Source of the DNA: Rubripirellula obstinata
Lineage (GTDB): Bacteria > Planctomycetota > Planctomycetia > Pirellulales > Pirellulaceae
Direction of reading: 5' to 3'
Assembly: GCF_001642955.1 (NCBI RefSeq)
Contig: NZ_LWSK01000043.1
Coordinates: 1 to 44,065 of the forward strand
DNA length: 44,065 nt
The position numbers and the translations under genes were made by a program. This document shows, in pieces, positions 38,920 through 44,065 of the stretch. Every line of letters begins with the position of its first letter. The first letter of the stretch is position 1. The notes beneath the pieces were generated by a model. It had not been told where the DNA came from and did no database searches. It worked only from the letters and a program-made list of their open reading frames with translations.

Positions 38920-39184
38920 GACAGAGGTCGCCAGCTACTGAAATTGTGCAAGGACAATTCCCAAATCGGTGGCCACGCCTCGTTTTGCGGTAAAAATCTG
39001 TTTGTTTTGGCAACATTGTGCTGCCCGGTGGCCCTTCTGTTAAGGTAGACAAACTACACTTAGACCAAGATTACGGGTTGTAGAGTCAACAAGCCCGGAC
39101 ACAACCCGTTCTTTCGGGGTGTGCGAGTTTGCAGATTCTCCGAACCAGACGCTCTTTTTTACCTCCAACAAAAAGACAATCCAC
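38920..39184. promoter_or_regulatory. Upstream region of the PEP-CTERM gene, 265 bp
   Basis: No gene supported. A/T-rich patches with TTGTTTTGG (about 39003) and TTAAGGTAGACAAACTAC (39041-39057) are the likely promoter area. Confidence 0.35.
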
Positions 39185-39820
39185 ATGAAGAAACTTTTTG
39201 GAATTTTAGCAGCAGGACTGCTCTGCTTTTCGATGACACAGTCGGCGTCAGCGGCGTTGGTTGCTCAGTACGAATTTAACACTCCGGGCGATACCGAAGG
39301 TTGGACCGGATTCAACACTGCGCTCACGGTAGATGGGGTCAGTGCCAATGGGACTGCGTCGGGTAATGACCCACAACTGCGTTTGCTCTCCCCCGGGCTG
39401 TCTTTGTCACCTACGGCGACAGCCTGGGATGCGGTGACATTTCGCGTTCGCGAAGTTCAAGATGAGTCACCGGCTGGTCCGATCGGCTTCGATCAGACTG
39501 GAACCATTTTCCAGGTGAATTTTGTTGCTGGGGGACTGACGCCAGAAACTGTGCAAGGTAATTTCGTCGCTTCGGCCTCAGGCGGGGATTTCTTCACTGT
39601 GACTGTTGATATTTCTGGTATCAACGCGTCAACCTTCGAGGAGATTCGCTTGGATCCAATCGGTGGTGCCTCCGCGAACAGCAACTCCCAGACGGATGGT
39701 AATTCCTTTCAGGTCGATTTCATCACGATCACCGACAACGCTGTTGCTATCCCAGAACCATCTTCCCTCGCTCTCCTTGGCCTTGGTGGACTCACGATGC
39801 TGCGTCGTCGTCGCAAGTAG
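39185..39820 (+). CDS. PEP-CTERM-sorted secreted protein, 211 aa
   Basis: A signal peptide (MKKLFGILAAGLLCFSMTQSASA) is followed by a beta-sandwich-like body (YEFNTPGDTEGWTGFNTA style, as in many discoidin-like planctomycete surface proteins). The C-terminus has AIPEPSS, a short hydrophobic stretch (LALLGLGGLTML) and RRRRK, the classic PEP-CTERM signal cut by exosortase. It should be exported and processed, probably into the exopolymer. ATG 39185 is chosen because the upstream frame has no signal peptide. Followed by a good terminator. Confidence 0.9.
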   Translation: MKKLFGILAAGLLCFSMTQSASAALVAQYEFNTPGDTEGWTGFNTALTVDGVSANGTASGNDPQLRLLSPGLSLSPTATAWDAVTFRVREVQDESPAGPIGFDQTGTIFQVNFVAGGLTPETVQGNFVASASGGDFFTVTVDISGINASTFEEIRLDPIGGASANSNSQTDGNSFQVDFITITDNAVAIPEPSSLALLGLGGLTMLRRRRK

Positions 39821-39882
39821 TCGCTTATGCCGCCCTGCGTCGTGACAGACGCTAGGTGTTCCGCCTTAGCTTAAACATTTGA

Positions 39883-39914
39883 AACCCGGCCATGCCAGCA
39901 TGACCGGGTTTTTT
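39883..39914 (+). terminator. Rho-independent terminator
   Basis: AACCCGG with inner CATGC, loop, GCATG and CCGGGTT, then TTTTTC. It lies 63 bases past the PEP-CTERM gene. Confidence 0.9.
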
Positions 39915-40039
39915 CGTGCCCGGATGATTTGGGCAAAACGATGGAGGGGCAAAACGATGATGCGTGGACGGTCTGGTCAGATGACGACTGCGCACCATCG
40001 TTTTAGCGACCACGCCAGCCTGGCATTCCGCTGACTTGA

Positions 40040-41530
40040 TTATGCCTTGGGCTCTTTCCGCAATTGAATCCATTCGCTGTGGAAGGTGCCTTCCATGTCG
40101 GTTCGCTGGTAGGTGTGGGCACCGAAGTAGTCTCGTTGGGCCTGCAACATGTTTGCGGGCAAGCGAGCCATGCGGTAGCCATCGTAGTAGCATAATGCGG
40201 TGCTGAATGCCGGGACCGGAATGCCCATGATTGAGGCGACCGCGACGACCTTCCGCCACTTCTCTTGCGAGTTCTCGACAGCCTTCTCGAAGTACTCGGT
40301 CAGCAACAGGTTTTCCAAGTTCGGATCGGCGTCGAAGGCTTCCTTGATGCGATCGAGGAACTGAGCCCGGATAATGCATCCGCCTCGCCATAGCAACGCA
40401 CAGGCCCCGTAGTTCAGTCCCCAGCCATGCTCGGCCGAGGCGGCTTGAAGCTGCACAAAACCTTGTGCGTACGAGACGATCTTGGACGCATAGAGTGCCT
40501 GACGAACGGCTTCGACGAATTCGGCACGGTCGCCGATCAGGGACTTGGCGATCGTTTGCATTTCCGGATTGGAATCGGCCGCGGGACCATCGAGCGACTT
40601 GCTGGCCCGAACTCGGTTGTCCTTCTGAGCCGACAAACCACGAGCGAACACGGCGGTCGTCACCAACGTGCTGGGCACGCCCAAATCGAGAGCCAACTGG
40701 CTCATCCATTTCCCAGTGCCCTTCGCACCGGCAACGTCCAAGACCTTATCGACCAAGTACCCGTCGCCGCCCTGGTCATCCTTGACGCTGAAGATGTCAC
40801 GCGAAATCTCGATCAGGTAACTTTCCAGCTCGCCACGATTCCAATCATCGAAGACGTCATAGAGATCTTCGTTGGTCAGTCCGCCCAGTTCACGAAGCAA
40901 TTGATAGGCTTCGCAGATCAACTGCATATCGCCATATTCGATGCCGTTGTGGACCATTTTAACGTAGTTGCCCGCACCGCCGCTGCCGAGCCATTCGCAG
41001 CACGGGATGTCGTTGTTGGGGCCAACTTTGGCGGCAATTGCCTGGAACATTTCTTTAATGTGAGGCCAAGCGTCCGCCGATCCGCCCGGCATCAGGCTGG
41101 GCCCCTTCAAGGCACCTTCTTCGCCGCCGGAAACGCCACAACCGACATACAGCAACCCAGCAGCTTCGACCTGTTTGGTGCGTCGCTCGGTGTTCTGGTA
41201 CTGTTCGTTGCCACCATCGATGATGATGTCGCCGGGTTCGCAATACGGCAGCAATTGCTCGATGATCGCGTCGACCGCCGGGCCGGCTTTGACCAACATC
41301 ATCAGCTTACGCGGTCGTTTGACGGCTTTGACGAATTCTTCGATCGTGTGGGTGCCGACAAAGTTCTTGCCCTTCGCCCGACCTTCCATCAACGCATCGA
41401 CCTTGGCCGTGGTGCGGTTGTAGACCGCGACCTTGTATCCACGGCTTTCGACGTTCAGAGCCAAGTTTTCGCCCATCACGGCCAGTCCAATCAGTCCAAA
41501 ATCACAGTCGCCGCTCATCGATGTTTCCAT
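40040..41530 (-). CDS. gnd: 6-phosphogluconate dehydrogenase, decarboxylating
   Basis: Converts 6-phosphogluconate to ribulose 5-phosphate with NADP in the pentose phosphate pathway. The N-terminal Rossmann motif GLAVMGENLALN, the DGGNEQYQNTERR segment, SGGEEGALKGPSLMPGG, and the catalytic Lys in GSGGAGNYVKMVHNGIEYGD are all present. Length of 496 is close to the family. ATG 41530 is used; an alternative at 41518 (MSGDCDFG) has a GGAAAC upstream and is a likely better start. No operon partner. Confidence 0.96.
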   Translation of the reverse strand: METSMSGDCDFGLIGLAVMGENLALNVESRGYKVAVYNRTTAKVDALMEGRAKGKNFVGTHTIEEFVKAVKRPRKLMMLVKAGPAVDAIIEQLLPYCEPGDIIIDGGNEQYQNTERRTKQVEAAGLLYVGCGVSGGEEGALKGPSLMPGGSADAWPHIKEMFQAIAAKVGPNNDIPCCEWLGSGGAGNYVKMVHNGIEYGDMQLICEAYQLLRELGGLTNEDLYDVFDDWNRGELESYLIEISRDIFSVKDDQGGDGYLVDKVLDVAGAKGTGKWMSQLALDLGVPSTLVTTAVFARGLSAQKDNRVRASKSLDGPAADSNPEMQTIAKSLIGDRAEFVEAVRQALYASKIVSYAQGFVQLQAASAEHGWGLNYGACALLWRGGCIIRAQFLDRIKEAFDADPNLENLLLTEYFEKAVENSQEKWRKVVAVASIMGIPVPAFSTALCYYDGYRMARLPANMLQAQRDYFGAHTYQRTDMEGTFHSEWIQLRKEPKA

Positions 41531-41670
41531 AGGTTAGGGGGCTTTGTTTCAATATCGCCAAGTTGCCTGAAATTCTAAACGACACCGGCGTCGATCGTTA
41601 GCCGGGGCAGCGAACGAGTTCGGGTGCAGGAATCTCAGTGGGCAGTAATCGTAAGTGGGCATGCTTTCTC

Positions 41671-41748
41671 GTAGGCCGTCGCGAGTGAAGCGAGTGACGG
41701 CAGCGATGTCGGAAATTGCCGTAACTCGCTTCACTCGCTACGGCCTAC
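41671..41748. repeat. Palindrome P variant (GTAGGCCGTCGCGAGTGAAG)
   Basis: Arms 41671-41701 and 41718-41748, pairing with 2-3 mismatches. A sub-variant of the 29961 palindrome with GAGTGAAGCGAG in place of GAGCCATAGCGAG. Confidence 0.85.
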
Positions 41749-42009
41749 TTTTGGGCTTTTTGCCTGCCCCAGGCTCTTTCCAAAGAACCCAAACCAGATC
41801 TCCCGCCCCTAAAACACTCACAACCCAAAGTTTTCGCAGCACAATTGCCGCACGATGGGTCAGATTTGTTGATCGATCGCGGTCGGGCGATTATTGTCAG
41901 GGTGGATTCTGTGCATTTTTTGAATGCCAAGCCACCGCTGGCGGCCAGCAAGCTGCCAGCAAGCGATATTTCTATTCAAACCACGTGAGCCACTGGCGTT
42001 TCACCTCCC

Positions 42010-43440
42010 ATGAATATCTCCCGTCAATTTGCATTCTTGGCAGCACTGGTTGCACTCTCATTCTCTTTCACAGCCCCGGTTGACGCACAAATCGGCGGTG
42101 GCGGCGGCGTTGGCGGCGGTGGTGGTGGCGATGGCGGTGGCGACATCATCTTCGGAAACCCGATCGCAGGAATCGATGTCGATGCGGCAGGCGTTTTGAA
42201 GGTCCGTCAATTTGACCCACGATTGGCGGTTCAACGTCGTAAGGCCGTCATGGTGGCTGCACGCGGTGGAGACGCCGATGTGATGCAAACGAGTGCCCTG
42301 CGAAAGGTCTCACTGAACCGACTCGAAAAAGCCATCGCAGAACAAATTGCCGCGGGCAACGATCCAAGCGAAGCGATGAACGCGCTCGCTGGCTTAACGT
42401 CAGTCCAATACGTTTTCTTTTATCCTGAAACCAAAGACATCGTGATCGCCGGTCCAGCCGAAGGCTTCTTCGCCGATCCCACCGACCGCTTGATCGGCGT
42501 TCAATCAGGACGCCCGGTCGTGCTGTTGGAAGACTTGGTGACCGCCATGCGAGCCTACGCACCGGGCGCCGCTGGCAACTCGGTTATCAGCGTTTCGATC
42601 GACCCAACCCCCGAAGGCTTGCAGAGGATGCAGTCCTTCCTGTCATCGGTTCGCGGACGCGTTCAACCCAGCGACGCTCGTCGCCTTGCCCTGGGCCTGA
42701 AAAACAATCTTGGACTGCAACAGGTCACCTTCAAAGGCATTCCCGATACCACTCACTTTGCCCGCGTTCTTGTTGAAGCGGATTACCGAATGAAATTGAT
42801 CGGCATCGGCCTAGAAGAATTGCCGATCGCCTTTCGCAGCTACGTCGATCGCGCCAGTCCCAAGGCAGTCGCTTCCAACGCGATGGAACGCTGGTACTTC
42901 CAACCCAACTATGACGGTATCGCTGTCAGCGAAGATGGATTGGCGATGAAGATCAAAGAACGTGGCGTGCAGTTGGTCGGTGCCAACGAACGAGTCGCCA
43001 ATGGCAACCGGATTAAAGGCGGCCGAGTGAACAAGGCAAGCCAAGCGTTCTGCCAAGACTTTACCGACAAGTTCAACCTGATCGCATCTCGCGTACGCGT
43101 CTACGGCGAACTGCGTCAATTGATTGACGTCGCGATCGCAGCCGCCTACATCCAACAGCAAGACTTTTACACGCAGGCCAATTGGAATGCTGAAACGCTG
43201 ATGGACGAATCCAAAGTTCGCGTCGAAACTTACACCGCACCCGAACAAGTTGAAACGGCAGTCAATGCCGTCTGGCGTGGCAACACGCTTATGACACCTC
43301 TTGGCGGCGGAGTGCAAATGCAACCGCGTGTCGCACTCAACAAAGATCGCTTAACGATCGACACCAAGGGCGAAACCGTCGCGGTGAAAACCAGCGAAGG
43401 CCCAACCAACCTAGCCGACGGCCAATGGTGGTGGGACTGA
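42010..43440 (+). CDS. Secreted DUF1598-like planctomycete protein, 476 aa
   Basis: A signal peptide (residues 1-26, FLAALVALSFSFTAPVDA) is followed by a Gly-rich stretch (IGGGGGVGGGGGGDGGGD). The body has a long alpha/beta domain with VQYVFFYPETKDIVIAGPAEG and LVTAMRAYAPGAAGNSV. The later segment KLIGIGLEELPIAFRSYVDRASP and the end (NLADGQWWWD) match what I remember of the planctomycete-specific DUF1598; the assignment is from memory of pattern. Function unknown; likely periplasmic. No operon partner. ATG 42010 has a poor SD. Confidence 0.75.
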   Translation: MNISRQFAFLAALVALSFSFTAPVDAQIGGGGGVGGGGGGDGGGDIIFGNPIAGIDVDAAGVLKVRQFDPRLAVQRRKAVMVAARGGDADVMQTSALRKVSLNRLEKAIAEQIAAGNDPSEAMNALAGLTSVQYVFFYPETKDIVIAGPAEGFFADPTDRLIGVQSGRPVVLLEDLVTAMRAYAPGAAGNSVISVSIDPTPEGLQRMQSFLSSVRGRVQPSDARRLALGLKNNLGLQQVTFKGIPDTTHFARVLVEADYRMKLIGIGLEELPIAFRSYVDRASPKAVASNAMERWYFQPNYDGIAVSEDGLAMKIKERGVQLVGANERVANGNRIKGGRVNKASQAFCQDFTDKFNLIASRVRVYGELRQLIDVAIAAAYIQQQDFYTQANWNAETLMDESKVRVETYTAPEQVETAVNAVWRGNTLMTPLGGGVQMQPRVALNKDRLTIDTKGETVAVKTSEGPTNLADGQWWWD

Positions 43441-43442
43441 GG

Positions 43443-43772
43443 TTCCCTTCACGGCGCTGGGCATCGCTCTGGCCTTGAAGAGTTTTTAAACTGTTTAACC
43501 GCGTGGGCATCGCCCCGCGCGTCCACCCGGAACGAACCGCGCGGGGCGATGCCCAACGCCGTGAAGAGTTTCTTAATCGTTTAACCGCGTGGGCATCGCC
43601 CCGCGCGTTGTGCTGGCCCGAACGCGCGGGGCGATGCCCAACGCGGTTAAACGAACTAACACGTTTTTTACGGGATCAAAACTCTTCACGGCGTTGGGCG
43701 ATGCCCAAGCGGTTAAACGAACCAACACGTGTTTTTCCGGGACCAAAACTCTTCACGGAGTTGGGCATCGCC
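43443..43772. repeat. Family B repeat array (three to four units)
   Basis: Repeated units of GTTTAACCGCGTGGGCATCG, its complement CGCGGGGCGATGCCCAACGC, and CTTCACGGCGTTGGGCATCGC alternate over about 330 bases, more units than in the other two places. Internal variation suggests unequal exchange. Confidence 0.85.
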
Positions 43773-43791
43773 TTAGCCTGATGAAAGTCCC

Positions 43792-44065
43792 CTTGAAAAT
43801 CATTGCAACGCAGCAAATTGGGCAAGCTGCACCATGGCCGACAACACAAACTGCAGCGCTGCGAAGCATAGTGGCAACGGCACATTTCCCTGATCGCCAA
43901 CATGTAGGCCGTAGCGAGCCATAGCGAGTTACGGCAATTTGCGCAACGCCGTAACTCGCTTTGGCTCGCTACGGCCTACTTGAAAATCATTGCAACGCAG
44001 CAAATTGGGCAAGCTGCACCATGGCCGGCAACACAAACTGGAATGCTGTGAAGCATAGTGGCAAC
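43792..44065. repeat. A-P-A composite repeat (unit A, palindrome P, unit A)
   Basis: Unit A at 43792-43903, palindrome P arms at 43904-43935 and 43948-43979 (2-base differences), then unit A again from 43980 to the window end. The two A units share long stretches such as CATTGCAACGCAGCAAATTG. Confidence 0.85.

Noticed and set aside
40427-41578. 383-residue open frame on the plus strand opposite gnd
   Set aside because: It is entirely antisense to a clearly real gene, and its product has no recognisable domain.
43443-44065. CRISPR array at the right end
   Set aside because: The repeats are palindromic alternating units with similar, not unique, spacers, and no cas genes are present.

Overview
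The window looks like chromosome from a marine planctomycete close to Rhodopirellula (Pirellulaceae). The evidence is a 23S-5S operon with no 16S gene attached, PEP-CTERM proteins with an RRRRK tail, a very long secreted YTV/TRTR-repeat protein, a DUF1598-like secreted protein, and many near-perfect palindromic repeats between genes. The assignment rests on gene content and repeats, not on a computed tree.

Positions 1-12547 hold a tRNA-Arg(UCU) gene and an integrated 12.3-kb element. A 50-bp exact repeat of the tRNA 3' half lies at 196-245 and 12498-12547 (attL and attR). From left to right the element carries a tyrosine integrase, a leftward accessory/replication operon (two zinc-ribbon-like proteins, a ParB-like protein, a protein with polymerase-A-like palm motifs, two small HTH proteins), an ImmA/IrrE-like protease, a HAF-repeat PEP-CTERM cargo gene, a virion-like small protein, two unknown rightward genes, and three 16-bp palindromes near the right end. 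I see no conjugation, capsid or terminase genes.

The main finding is that the attachment core lies inside the integrase reading frame. In the integrated state the frame runs through the antisense of the tRNA and off the window with no stop. If the two 50-bp copies are rejoined, as in the excised circle, the frame instead continues for 64 codons in a protein-like tail coded at 12306-12497 and stops at 12303. Integration would therefore split the integrase gene and swap its C-terminus, as in SSV-type archaeal integrases, but downstream of all the catalytic residues.

Positions 12548-30270 are ordinary chromosome. They hold an SDR and a KDG-kinase-like pair (hexuronate catabolism), a PAS-GAF-receiver protein, the YTV/TRTR cell-surface protein, an enoyl-CoA hydratase, a DUF389 membrane protein, a BshB1-like deacetylase, an AsmA-like giant, and a polytopic membrane protein with a GT2 glycosyltransferase.

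Positions 30271-36485 hold an FKBP isomerase, an intact IS256-family insertion with 9-bp target duplications, and then leftward-transcribed tRNA-Ile, tRNA-Ala, 23S and 5S genes. Positions 36798-43440 hold a TlpA/thioredoxin protein, a PEP-CTERM protein, 6-phosphogluconate dehydrogenase and the DUF1598-like protein. The remaining spaces are filled with several palindromic repeat families.
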